DNA of 35,371 nucleotides, taken from positions 1-35,371 of the forward strand of contig JAZNOG010000017.1 of assembly GCA_045580645.1 (NCBI GenBank), read 5' to 3'. This document shows positions 1-7,030 of this stretch, in pieces (within the stretch, counting starts at the first letter, position 1; each line of letters begins with the position of its first letter). A program made the translations under genes and the position numbers. Under the pieces are notes generated by a model. That model was not told the origin of the DNA. It worked only from the letters and a program-made list of their open reading frames with translations, and ran no database searches. The stretch comes from HGM10836 sp045580645 (lineage in GTDB: Bacteria; Bacillota_I; Bacilli_A; RF39; UBA660).

Positions 1-98
1 TTTCTTACTTTATATTTACTTGATAAATTTCCTATAGACATTCCTTGCTTTTTATCATTATATAAATTAATTTTATCTTCATAAGTTAATTTGCTCAT
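1..98 (-). CDS. IS3-family transposase OrfA, N-terminal part (cut by window edge)
   Basis: Reading leftwards from an ATG at 98, the frame stays open to the window edge and gives 32 residues beginning MSKLTYEDKINLYNDKKQG. This looks like the N-terminal helix-turn-helix segment of IS3/IS150-type OrfA transposases, which bind the element ends: a charged first helix, then GMSIGNLSSKY as the turn and recognition helix. An element-end-like sequence lies just upstream (104-136), which supports an insertion sequence. The rest of the gene and any OrfB lie outside the window, so intactness cannot be judged. Confidence 0.65.
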   Translation of the reverse strand, partial: MSKLTYEDKINLYNDKKQGMSIGNLSSKYKVR

Positions 99-103
99 AT
101 AAA

Positions 104-136
104 AACCTCGTTTCTATGTCCAAGAAACGGGGTTCA
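104..136 (-). mobile_element. Putative IS3-type terminal inverted repeat / element boundary
   Basis: On the minus strand the segment begins TGAACCCCGTTTCTTGGACA and runs into the transposase start. IS3-family ends usually start with TG and often carry a TTGGACA-like block. The same stretch contains an imperfect hairpin: AACCTCGTTTCT pairs with AGAAACGGGGTT, with one A-C mismatch. Such a hairpin next to the transposase start could hide its SD from readthrough transcripts; that role is inference. The other element end is outside the window, so the boundary near 136 is provisional. Confidence 0.5.
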
Positions 137-149
137 TATCAATTTTTGA

Positions 150-650
150 CTATTTTTTAATTCCCCTGAAAAATTCACTTTTTGGAGGCCAAATCTTTAA
201 AACTATAATAAACAAAGTATATAAAACAAGTCCTATTATAGAGATAAACAAACTTCTCCCATTTGAACTACCTAAAAGTAAGGTTATATAAGCAATTAAC
301 TGTCCTAATATAGTTCCGATTAAAATAGATAAAATGTCTACTAACTTATTATCTTTTTTGTTAATAACTAAATATCCATATCTTATTACATACATAATAG
401 CAGAACTAATGCAAGTATTTAAAAGAACTGATAACAAAAAATATGGATTACTACCCAAAATAGGAAGTTCAATAAAACTCCAAACTAAAATAGGAACTAT
501 AGTTATATTGATTTTATTCCATGTTGTATCATTAGTAGGATTTAAAAAATTAGTGACTTTATTAATTGGATATATTTCATATATGTTGTAAATAACCAAT
601 GAAGATAAAAAGATAAAGAAAAATCCAAAAATTGTCCAAAATAAATACAT
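150..650 (-). CDS. Hypothetical multi-pass membrane protein (166 aa)
   Basis: I do not recognise the family. The 166-residue protein has about five hydrophobic segments, roughly at residues 4-22, 49-64, 70-90, 104-124 and 132-152. A short basic tail (GIKK) suggests the C-terminus is cytoplasmic. The ATG at 650 is preceded by an AAAGGGG SD at good spacing. The stop lies only about 14 bases from the putative IS end, so the insertion landed just downstream of the gene or clipped its terminator. It is divergent from the AAA+ ATPase gene that starts at 764. Confidence 0.7.
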   Translation of the reverse strand: MYLFWTIFGFFFIFLSSLVIYNIYEIYPINKVTNFLNPTNDTTWNKINITIVPILVWSFIELPILGSNPYFLLSVLLNTCISSAIMYVIRYGYLVINKKDNKLVDILSILIGTILGQLIAYITLLLGSSNGRSLFISIIGLVLYTLFIIVLKIWPPKSEFFRGIKK

Positions 651-712
651 ATTACTACCCCTTTACTATACATTTATTATAAACTATAAAACACTAATAT
701 TCAAATAAATAT

Positions 713-740
713 TGTATAAATTTAAAAAATTTTATATACT
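713..740 (+). promoter_or_regulatory. Sigma-A-type promoter for the AAA+ ATPase operon
   Basis: TTGTAT (713-718), a 16-bp spacer, then TATACT (735-740), 24 bases before the ATG at 764. It sits in the divergent intergenic region shared with the membrane protein gene ending at 650. Confidence 0.5.
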
Positions 741-763
741 ATAAATAAAGAAAGAGTGATAAT

Positions 764-1687
764 ATGCAAGAAAACATAAGTATTATTGATAGATATGGAG
801 ATAATTTTACTGCAAAAGAATATGTAACAAACCCTGCAATAGCAAGAGATGAAGAAATAAAACAACTTTCACTTGTCCTGCTAACACCAGATAAATCTGC
901 AATTTTAACAGGTAAACCAGGTATTGGGAAAACCGCAATTGTTGAGGGATTGGCATATTTGATTCAGAAAAATGAAGTTCCAGATGCTTTAAAGGGTTAC
1001 ACCATAATAAAAATAGATACACAAGCTTTAATGGGAAGCACAAATACTGGTGATACCAGAATTCAAACACTAGTGGATGAATTAAAAACAAAAGAAAAAT
1101 ATATTCTATTTATAGATGAAATTCATACTTTAATAAACACAAATACAGATAATTCATTAGATTTAGCAAACATGTTTAAAACAGGACTAGGTAGAGGAGA
1201 CATCAAAATAGTTGGGGCAACTACATCATATGAATATGAAAAATTTATTTTAAGAGATAAAGCCTTTACTAGAAGATTCCAAAGAATAGAAGTAGAGGAA
1301 CCAACCAAAGAACAAACAGTAGAGATTTTAATGGGAACAATAAAGAAAATAGAAAAACAAACAAACGCAAGACTTGCCTATACAAATTTTATAAAAGAAC
1401 AAATAATGACTTTTATTGTAGAAATAAATACAGAATACAATAGAGTATATGAAACTGCCGGAAGATATCCAGATGTTGCAATCACAATGTTACAACAAGC
1501 ATTTTCAGAAGCCTTATTTGATAATAAAAATATAGTAACAATAGAACATATAGAAAAAGCAATACTAAATTCAAAAGCAATATATGAAGATGTTATAAAT
1601 AAAGGAGTAGTTCAATTTAGAGAAAAATTTAAAGAACTATTTGAACAAGAAAAAGAATTAAAAAAGGATTTATTAAAAAATGAATAA
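764..1687 (+). CDS. Stand-alone Clp-type (ClpA/ClpB D1-like) AAA+ ATPase
   Basis: A 307-residue protein consisting of one AAA+ module that resembles the first ATPase domain of ClpA/ClpB/ClpC. Visible elements are Walker A GKPGIGKT (50-57), Walker B ILFIDE (114-119), sensor-1 ATTS (152-155), arginine-finger RRF (170-172) and a sensor-2-like GRYPDVAI segment in the lid. There is no Clp N-domain, middle domain or second ATPase domain. The segment equivalent to the ClpB D1 pore loop (KYRGEFEE) reads TNTGDTRI (93-100), so the substrate-gripping aromatic is absent. It may remodel a partner rather than thread proteins. Its 3' end overlaps the next gene, a small membrane protein, by 8 nt, which suggests the two act together at the membrane. 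Confidence 0.8.
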   Translation: MQENISIIDRYGDNFTAKEYVTNPAIARDEEIKQLSLVLLTPDKSAILTGKPGIGKTAIVEGLAYLIQKNEVPDALKGYTIIKIDTQALMGSTNTGDTRIQTLVDELKTKEKYILFIDEIHTLINTNTDNSLDLANMFKTGLGRGDIKIVGATTSYEYEKFILRDKAFTRRFQRIEVEEPTKEQTVEILMGTIKKIEKQTNARLAYTNFIKEQIMTFIVEINTEYNRVYETAGRYPDVAITMLQQAFSEALFDNKNIVTIEHIEKAILNSKAIYEDVINKGVVQFREKFKELFEQEKELKKDLLKNE

Positions 1688-2066
1688 TATAAAAATAAAC
1701 AAAATTATATATATAATAACAAATATTTTATTTATATTTGCCACAATTGCGTGTATTTATTTATATCCAAATATGTTAGAAACTGGATTATTAGGAAAAA
1801 TTTTCCTAATTACATACATCATCCATGGTATATTTAACATAGGACTATTCTTATTAAAAAATGATAAAGAAGAAAATGATATTTTACAAAACTTAGTTAG
1901 TTCATTTCTATACATATATCTTATTTTAATTGCATTTAGATACGTGTCATCCACAAATAACTTAATATATGATGTAAATACACTATATTTTAAAATTAAC
2001 TATATAATTTCATCAATAAGTATGGTTGCAATAACATTTAATAAAATATTAAATAAATTAACATAA
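1680..2066 (+). CDS. Small four-helix membrane protein coupled to the AAA+ ATPase
   Basis: I do not recognise this 128-residue protein. It has four hydrophobic segments at about 8-28, 36-58, 70-90 and 104-121, with Lys/Asn-rich ends and an acidic loop (KNDKEEND) between helices two and three. Its ATG lies inside the end of the AAA+ gene (ATGAATAA is both start and stop, an 8-nt overlap), so translation is probably coupled. A terminator follows directly. Partnership with the ATPase is inferred from this arrangement only. Confidence 0.7.
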   Translation: MNNIKINKIIYIITNILFIFATIACIYLYPNMLETGLLGKIFLITYIIHGIFNIGLFLLKNDKEENDILQNLVSSFLYIYLILIAFRYVSSTNNLIYDVNTLYFKINYIISSISMVAITFNKILNKLT

Positions 2067-2086
2067 CTCTTATAAGGAGTTTTTTT
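2065..2086 (+). terminator. Rho-independent terminator after the AAA+/membrane operon
   Basis: AACTC with a T-G and a T-A extension pairs across a short loop with GAGTT (2065-2081) and runs into a T tract to 2086. It overlaps the stop codon of the membrane protein gene. Confidence 0.75.
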
Positions 2087-2091
2087 AATAC

Positions 2092-2118
2092 AAAAAAAAG
2101 ACCAAATTATTTTTGGTC
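2092..2118 (-). terminator. Terminator of the cotJ operon, containing the cotJC stop codon
   Basis: On the minus strand GACCAAA (2118-2112), a 5-nt loop and TTTGGTC (2106-2100) are followed by eight T residues (2099-2092). The cotJC TAA lies in the loop. Confidence 0.85.
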
Positions 2119-2673
2119 ATATCCCTTAGCAACATATTCTTCATATAACTCTTTAAACCTATTATAGTGAACTATTTCCCTTTGACGTAAAAATAGTAGT
2201 GGTCCTAAAATATCAGGATCATCAGTTAAATTAATTAAATTTTCATAAACAGCACGTGCTTTTTCTTCGGCAGCCATATCTTCAGCCAAATCTGCAACTG
2301 GATCACCAGTAGTAGCAAAATAAGTAACTGTAAATGGAACACCATTCGCATCAGTTGGATATAATGCCTTATTATGCTCAGTATAATGTCCCTCAAGACC
2401 TGCAGCTTTTAATTCCTCAACAGTAGCATCTTTCATAAGTTGATAAATCATAGCACAAATCATTTCAACATGCCCAAGTTCCTCTGTACCAATATCTGTA
2501 AGTAATGCTTTTCCTTTAGCATCTGGCATTGTATATCTTTGGTTTAAATAACGAAGTGCAGCGGCAAGTTCTCCATTTGCACCCCCATATTGACTAATAA
2601 TAGCTTTAGCCATTTTTAAATTTTTCCTTCTAATATTAACAGGAAATTGCAAAGCTTTTTCATATTTCCACAT
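2107..2673 (-). CDS. cotJC: Spore coat protein CotJC, manganese catalase-like
   Basis: This 188-residue protein is of the CotJC/manganese-catalase family, ferritin-like four-helix proteins that in spore formers sit in the coat and probably break down hydrogen peroxide. It starts MWKYEKALQFPVNI and carries the family blocks YGGANGELAAALRYLNQRY, DIGTEELGHVEMI (Glu/His metal ligands), DMAAEEKARAVYENLINL and LRQREIVHYNRF. Length equals that of Bacillus CotJC. An upstream in-frame ATG at 2718 would add 15 residues. I prefer 2673 because MW is the family N-terminus and GGGAGGGG lies at SD distance. The start overlaps the cotJB stop as TAATG. Confidence 0.95.
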   Translation of the reverse strand: MWKYEKALQFPVNIRRKNLKMAKAIISQYGGANGELAAALRYLNQRYTMPDAKGKALLTDIGTEELGHVEMICAMIYQLMKDATVEELKAAGLEGHYTEHNKALYPTDANGVPFTVTYFATTGDPVADLAEDMAAEEKARAVYENLINLTDDPDILGPLLFLRQREIVHYNRFKELYEEYVAKGYDQK

Positions 2674-3182
2674 TAGTAATTCCCCTCCCATGGCCAAGTT
2701 TTTGTATCCCAAGCCCAAGGTGTAGCACTAAGAGTAGAACTAGATAGACTTAAAGGACCATATTTCATTTCATATTGATTAAGAGCTTCTTTATAAGCCT
2801 TTTTATATTCATCTCTCAATCTAATAGCATTACTATCATTTGGATAATTATCTAAATATAATGTTAATTCATGAGCACAAAAATCATACATTTGAACCAT
2901 TAATAAAGCATATTCCTTTTCATTGCTAGGACTAGGTTCAATAGGTTTATACTTTTTATATTGATCATATAAACTATTAAACAAATTACCTCTTACAAAT
3001 GCAGTCCAAGGATCTGCAATATTATTATTAGCGCTTTGACTAGTTTGATTAATTTTGTTCGAATCAGGAATATTATTAACTTTTAACTTGTTATTCATAT
3101 TATTCAAATTACCCAAACTATTCATATTACTAAAATTACCCATATTATTTAAATAATTATAATATTGATTATAGTCATTCAT
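2673..3182 (-). CDS. cotJB: CotJA-CotJB fusion, spore coat protein
   Basis: The 169-residue product appears to join two cotJ proteins. Residues about 1-55 are a low-complexity Asn-rich leader. DPWTAFVRGNLFNSLYDQYK resembles the CotJA core. From about residue 90 the sequence (MVQMYDFCAHELTLYLDNY, then a charged helix) matches CotJB. The C-terminus has the CotJB-type Trp-rich end (WAWDTKTWPWEGNY). In Bacillus cotJA, cotJB and cotJC are separate genes. An ATG at 3200 is in frame, but GGGAGGT lies between it and the ATG at 3182, so 3182 is the likely start. A weak SigmaE-like -10 (CATAAGAT at 3211-3204, minus) lies upstream. Confidence 0.85.
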   Translation of the reverse strand: MNDYNQYYNYLNNMGNFSNMNSLGNLNNMNNKLKVNNIPDSNKINQTSQSANNNIADPWTAFVRGNLFNSLYDQYKKYKPIEPSPSNEKEYALLMVQMYDFCAHELTLYLDNYPNDSNAIRLRDEYKKAYKEALNQYEMKYGPLSLSSSTLSATPWAWDTKTWPWEGNY

Positions 3183-3261
3183 TATTTTTTTACCTCCCAA
3201 TGTATCTTATGAAGTATAAAAAATGGTGAATAGACAAATATAACAAATTTAACAGAAAAAC

Positions 3262-3290
3262 TTGCCAAACTCAAAAAAAAATGTTAAAAT
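3262..3290 (+). promoter_or_regulatory. Promoter of the tRNA-His gene
   Basis: TTGCCA (3262-3267), a 17-bp spacer and TAAAAT (3285-3290) preceded by TGT, 18 bases before the tRNA. Confidence 0.65.
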
Positions 3291-3307
3291 ATTATACGTA
3301 TTTAGAT

Positions 3308-3384
3308 GGCGATGTTGGTGAAGTGGTTAACACGCTGGTTTGTGGCACCAGTATGCATGGGTTCGATTCCCATACATCGCCCCA
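3308..3384 (+). tRNA. tRNA-His (GTG anticodon)
   Basis: A complete cloverleaf. The acceptor stem GCGATGT (3309-3315) pairs with ACATCGC (3374-3380). The extra G at 3308 (G-1) faces C73 at 3381, which is diagnostic of tRNA-His. The anticodon stem CTGGT/ACCAG encloses TTGTGGC with GTG at 3342-3344. The T-loop is GTTCGATTCC and CCA is encoded (3382-3384). Confidence 0.97.
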
Positions 3385-3395
3385 TATTGAATATT

Positions 3396-3422
3396 ACCCT
3401 TGTATATCAAGGGTTTTATTTT
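3396..3422 (+). terminator. Terminator after tRNA-His
   Basis: ACCCTTG (3396-3402), a 5-nt loop and CAAGGGT (3408-3414) followed by a T-rich tail. From here to the next gene (3563) I see only a possible extended -10, TGCTATAAT, ending at 3530. Confidence 0.85.
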
Positions 3423-3562
3423 GCTAAAAAATAACCATCTCTTTTTTAATAACCAAATATATGAAGCTTATTTAGTAATAATAGATATTTTAAACTACAT
3501 AATGTAACAACTGCAAAAACATGCTATAATATAATTATAAAACATATAAGGAAGTGAAAAAT

Positions 3563-3844
3563 ATGCTAATAACAACAACTAATACAGTAGAAGGAAAAAA
3601 TATAAAAGAATACAAAAATTTAGTATTTGGGGAACAAGTAGAAATGAAAATAGGACTTGTAGTGTTAGGAAAATATGAAGAACTGATAAATGAAGGACGA
3701 AGGAAAGCAATTAATAAAATGATAAAACAAGCAGAAGATCTTGGAGCAAATGCTATAATAGGAACAAAAATAGATGTAACACCAATTGGAGATAGTTCAT
3801 ATCTAGTAGTAACAGCAAGTGGAACTGCGGTAGTAACAGAATAA
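3563..3844 (+). CDS. YbjQ/UPF0145-family heavy-metal-binding-domain protein
   Basis: A 93-residue protein of the YbjQ (UPF0145) family, predicted to form a homopentamer; its function is not firmly known. It shows the N-terminal TTTNTVEGKNIKEY, a central Glu-rich helix (INEGRRKAINKMIKQAEDLG) and the hallmark GANAIIGTKIDV and VTASGTAVV. The usual insert after the first strand pair is short. A GTG at 3554 is in frame, but AGGAAG directly abuts it and is well spaced for the ATG at 3563. An extended -10 (TGCTATAAT, to 3530) lies upstream. The next gene starts 13 bases downstream with no terminator, so they share an operon. Confidence 0.85.
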   Translation: MLITTTNTVEGKNIKEYKNLVFGEQVEMKIGLVVLGKYEELINEGRRKAINKMIKQAEDLGANAIIGTKIDVTPIGDSSYLVVTASGTAVVTE

Positions 3845-3857
3845 CAAAGGTGTTCAA

Positions 3858-4739
3858 ATGATAAATAAAATAGATATAGATGAAAGTATCAAATACTATA
3901 ATATTAATGAAAAATACAAAGAAAAATGCTACAAGTGTATAACGGAAATAAATAATAATAAAAAACACTTAGAAATATTTGATGAAGTATATAAAAAACT
4001 AAATAATGAAGATTTTGAAACTATAAAAAAATTATGGAAAGAAAAAGAAATAGAGGAAATATTTTGTAAAGATATAAACCCATTTGCAACCAACTTAATG
4101 ATATTACTATTTCATAAAAAACATATAGAAAATATAAAAAAACATAAACTTTCTAGAAAACAAATAAATATACATAAAAAAAGAATTAAAGAATGTTTTG
4201 AAAGTGACTTGATAAATAGAAACTACGAAAGTGTAAGAATATCTCAAATGTTATGGGCCATGTATTTTATAAATATTAAAATAATAGAAATAGGAAGACT
4301 ACAATATCAATATTATGAAGACGAAAATAAAAAACCAGTTATAAAAATTCATATTCCAGCAGGTAGCAAATTAGAAATAAAAAAAGTTTTGCAATCTCTA
4401 AAAAAATCAAAAAAAATCTTACCAAAAGCATATAATATAAAAAACATAGAATATGTATGTAATTCATGGTTATTAAGTAAAGAACTAAATGAAATAATAG
4501 ACAAAAATTCCAATATTCACAAATTCTATAATTTATTTGAAGTAGAAGAAGGAAAAGAATGCACAAGCGATATACTAAACTTTGTTTATTCACTAAAAGA
4601 ATGCAAAGATTATAACGAACTAGAAGAAAACACAAGTCTACAAAGACTTCTTAAAAAAGAATTAATAAAAAATAAAAAATTCAACCTTGGACTAGGAAAT
4701 TTAAGAAACTATGAAAGTATCAGATTTAGATCAATATAA
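3858..4739 (+). CDS. GNAT-like acyltransferase with GNAT_C-type domain
   Basis: This 293-residue protein resembles uncharacterised Firmicutes acyltransferases with a GNAT-like C-terminal domain. The recognisable part is residues about 125-225: RISQMLWAMYFINIKIIEIG and GRLQYQYY, then IHIPAGSKL (164-172), then CNSWLLSKELNEIIDKNSN (201-219). In this family the pattern is an N-terminal helical domain plus a GNAT fold that would bind acyl-CoA; the substrate is unknown. The start has AAAGGTG at good distance. The gene is probably co-transcribed with the YbjQ-like gene. Composition is very A-rich, like its neighbours. Confidence 0.75.
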   Translation: MINKIDIDESIKYYNINEKYKEKCYKCITEINNNKKHLEIFDEVYKKLNNEDFETIKKLWKEKEIEEIFCKDINPFATNLMILLFHKKHIENIKKHKLSRKQINIHKKRIKECFESDLINRNYESVRISQMLWAMYFINIKIIEIGRLQYQYYEDENKKPVIKIHIPAGSKLEIKKVLQSLKKSKKILPKAYNIKNIEYVCNSWLLSKELNEIIDKNSNIHKFYNLFEVEEGKECTSDILNFVYSLKECKDYNELEENTSLQRLLKKELIKNKKFNLGLGNLRNYESIRFRSI

Positions 4740-4778
4740 TATATGATATATCAGATATAAAAAATAAAAAGGAGAAAC

Positions 4779-4964
4779 ATGAAAGAAAGAAGCATATTTT
4801 TAAGTATAGGTATATTGTTATATATACTTGTGTCAATTATCGACAAATTTTTTTGTCAAATAAAAACAAAAATATACATACCGATTATTATAATTTCCTT
4901 TTGTTTTATAATAATTGGATTAATAAAAGAAAAAAGACAAAAGTGTCAAAAAAGACAAAAATAA
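4779..4964 (+). CDS. Small two-helix membrane protein (61 aa)
   Basis: A short gene with a convincing SD (AAAAGGAG) seven bases before its ATG. The product has hydrophobic segments at about 6-25 and 33-50, and a strongly basic tail (KEKRQKCQKRQK). No family is recognised. It lies 39 bases after the acyltransferase gene with no clear terminator between and may be its operon partner. Confidence 0.6.
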   Translation: MKERSIFLSIGILLYILVSIIDKFFCQIKTKIYIPIIIISFCFIIIGLIKEKRQKCQKRQK

Positions 4965-4994
4965 AATCGAATAATGTCAAAACAAAGAGACAAA

Positions 4995-5034
4995 TTATGT
5001 AAAGTGTGTTAATGAAACAATTTTCTTTACATAA
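4995..5034. promoter_or_regulatory. Perfect 10-bp inverted repeat upstream of the CDF transporter
   Basis: TTATGTAAAG (4995-5004) and CTTTACATAA (5025-5034) are exact reverse complements 20 bases apart. A third ATGTAAAG copy lies next to the SD of the transporter gene (about 5071-5080). There is no T-run, so it does not look like a terminator. It could be a repressor site, for example for a metal sensor; that is inference. Confidence 0.45.
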
Positions 5035-5085
5035 AATTGAGGAAACAACAACACAAAACAGAAAAAACAAATGTAAAGGAGTAAA

Positions 5086-5976
5086 ATGATGAAAACAGAA
5101 AAAAACATTTTAGTGGCATTTCTACTAAATATATTATTTTCAATTTTCGAATTCTTTGGTGGACTATTAACTAACAGCGTCGCAATAATTTCAGATTCAG
5201 TTCATGACTTTGGAGATGCATTAAGCATAGGAATATCGTATTTTTTGGAAAAAAAGAGCAAACAAAAACCAGATGAAAAATATACATATGGTTACACAAG
5301 ATATTCAGTTCTCGGAGCCACTATAACAACAACTATTCTTATAATAGGCTCAGTAATTGTTTTAATAAGTGCAATAAAAAGAATAATAAATCCTGAAACA
5401 ATAAACTATAATGGAACAATTATATTTGCTATATTTGGAGTTATAGTAAATTTTCTGGCAGCATACTTTACTAGAAAAGGAGATTCAATAAATCAAAAAG
5501 CAGTAAACTTACATATGCTAGAGGATGTATTTGGATGGATAATAGTTTTAATAGGTTCCATAATCATGAAATTTACTAAATTAATGATTATTGATTCAAT
5601 TTTATCAATACTGGTAGCAATTTTTATCCTAGTAAATGCCCTAAAAAATCTAAAAGTTGTCTTAGACTTATTCTTAGAAAAAACACCCGATAATATATCT
5701 ATAAACGAAATAAAAAATTATCTATTAAACTTAAATAACATAATAGATGTACATCATATCCACATTTGGAGCATTGATGGTTTCCATAACTATGCAACTA
5801 TGCACGTTGTAGTAAAAAAAGAAACAAAAAATTTAAAAGAACAAATAAGAGAAGAATTAAAAGAACATAAAATAAATCATGTAACAATCGAAATAGAAAA
5901 AGAAAATGAAAAATGTAAAGAAACAAACTGTAATTGCAATGTAAAAATAGAACATCACCATCATCACCATCACTAA
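5086..5976 (+). CDS. Cation diffusion facilitator (CDF) family metal exporter with Cys/His tail
   Basis: A 296-residue CDF transporter, a family that exports Zn2+, Cd2+, Co2+ or similar ions in exchange for protons. Six membrane segments fill residues about 8-195. Metal-site motifs are SDSVHDFGD (36-44) in helix two and HMLED (143-147) in helix five, each HxxxD. The cytoplasmic domain includes VHHIHIWSIDG (222-232). The C-terminus is unusual, with three Cys (277, 282, 284) followed by seven consecutive His ending the protein. The ATG at 5086 follows AAAGGAG; a second Met codon is adjacent. The inverted repeat at 4995-5034 may control it. Confidence 0.92.
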   Translation: MMKTEKNILVAFLLNILFSIFEFFGGLLTNSVAIISDSVHDFGDALSIGISYFLEKKSKQKPDEKYTYGYTRYSVLGATITTTILIIGSVIVLISAIKRIINPETINYNGTIIFAIFGVIVNFLAAYFTRKGDSINQKAVNLHMLEDVFGWIIVLIGSIIMKFTKLMIIDSILSILVAIFILVNALKNLKVVLDLFLEKTPDNISINEIKNYLLNLNNIIDVHHIHIWSIDGFHNYATMHVVVKKETKNLKEQIREELKEHKINHVTIEIEKENEKCKETNCNCNVKIEHHHHHHH

Positions 5977-6027
5977 CAAAAAGTATCACAAAAGATATAA
6001 AAGAATAATATATCTTAGGTGATTTAA

Positions 6028-6966
6028 GTGAAAAAAATATATAGTCAAAATCCTTATCAAGATGATTATGGATTAAAATATGTAGATGAAAACCAAATAG
6101 GATGGAAATGTAAAGACTTTTACGTAAAGTATCCTCCGCAACATCAAGAAACACAACCCGGAATGGAATATTTAATGAATCCAAAACCAATATTTGATAA
6201 TCCAAATTATAAAGCAAGTGGAAAACTAGAAGGAAAAGTTGCAATTATAACAGGAGCAGACTCAGGAATAGGTAGAGCAGTTGCAGTTGCATTTGCTAAA
6301 GAAGGAGCAGATATTGTAATACCTTACTTAAATGAAGATATAGATGCAAACTATACGAAAAACTATATAAATTGTATAGGAAGAAAATGCCTTCTTTTAA
6401 GAGGTGATATAACCGATGAAAACTTTAGCAAACAAATAGTTTATGAAACTCTAAAAAACTTTGGAAAAATAGATATCGTAATAAATAACGCAGGTGTTCA
6501 ATATCAACAAAAGAAATTAACAGATATTACAACAGAACAATTTGATAAAACATTTAAAACAAATGTCTATGGAATGTTTTATCTAACAAAAGAAGCATTA
6601 CCATATTTAAAATGTGGAGCATCTATTATAAATGTAAGTTCAATAACAACCTTTGAAGGAGAACCAGAACTAATAGATTATGTTGCTTCAAAAGGCGCAA
6701 TAGTAGGATTTACAAGAGCCCTAGCAACAAATCTTGCTGATCAAAATATAAGGGTAAATGCCATCGCGCCAGGCTTCTTTTGGACACCACTTCAACCAGC
6801 ATGTTGGGAAGCAAATAAAATACCGACACTTGGAGCAGATTCTCCAATGAAAAGAGGAGGAGAACCATATGAACTTGCCCCAATATTTGTATATCTAGCT
6901 AGTGACGATTCAAGCTATACAACAGGACAAACATTTCATATTAATGGAGGACAATATAAAGGTTAA
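6028..6966 (+). CDS. Short-chain dehydrogenase/reductase, general stress protein 39/YghA type
   Basis: A 312-residue NAD(P)-dependent SDR with the long N-terminal extension (about 65 residues) seen in the GSP39/YghA/YdaD group. Motifs are the cofactor loop TGADSGIG (75-82), NNAG (153-156), catalytic Ser at 204/205, and Y218-x-x-x-K222 (YVASK). The substrate is unknown; relatives are stress-induced oxidoreductases. The start is GTG at 6028 with AGGTGAT at SD position. A small hairpin (AGATATA/TATATCT, 5993-6015) precedes it. It lies 51 bases after the CDF gene and may be read with it. Confidence 0.9.
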   Translation: MKKIYSQNPYQDDYGLKYVDENQIGWKCKDFYVKYPPQHQETQPGMEYLMNPKPIFDNPNYKASGKLEGKVAIITGADSGIGRAVAVAFAKEGADIVIPYLNEDIDANYTKNYINCIGRKCLLLRGDITDENFSKQIVYETLKNFGKIDIVINNAGVQYQQKKLTDITTEQFDKTFKTNVYGMFYLTKEALPYLKCGASIINVSSITTFEGEPELIDYVASKGAIVGFTRALATNLADQNIRVNAIAPGFFWTPLQPACWEANKIPTLGADSPMKRGGEPYELAPIFVYLASDDSSYTTGQTFHINGGQYKG

Positions 6967-6982
6967 AAACCTTTCTTTTTTT
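6958..6982 (+). terminator. Terminator after the GSP39-type SDR
   Basis: AAAGGTT (6958-6964), an AAA loop and AACCTTT (6968-6974) followed by CTTTTTTT. The SDR stop codon lies in the stem. Confidence 0.85.
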
Positions 6983-7008
6983 GAAAAAATTTTAAAATAT
7001 GATAAAAT
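6981..7008 (+). promoter_or_regulatory. Promoter of the transglutaminase-like gene
   Basis: TTGAAA (6981-6986), a 16-bp spacer and TAAAAT (7003-7008), followed by AGAGGT as SD before the ATG at 7031. Its -35 overlaps the T tract of the preceding terminator. Confidence 0.6.
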
Positions 7009-7030
7009 ATAATTATAAAAGAGGTAAGAT

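Noticed and set aside
334..591. Open frame of 85 codons on the plus strand
   Set aside because: It lies wholly opposite the membrane protein gene at 150-650, has no SD and no recognisable product; it is a mirror of that gene.
3101..3180. Tandem repeat or CRISPR-like array in the Asn-rich start of the CotJA-CotJB gene
   Set aside because: The repeats are short and irregular, lie in frame within a coding region, and encode a low-complexity Asn/Met/Leu head without regular spacers.
5950..5976. Run of His codons that looks like an engineered affinity tag
   Set aside because: It is in frame at a natural protein end after further metal ligands, codons alternate CAT/CAC irregularly, flanks are native AT-rich sequence, and no vector sequence follows.
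5993..6015. Hairpin AGATATA/TATATCT as a terminator of the CDF gene
   Set aside because: It consists almost only of A-T pairs, has no T-run, and is followed directly by the SD of the next gene; I do not call it a terminator.
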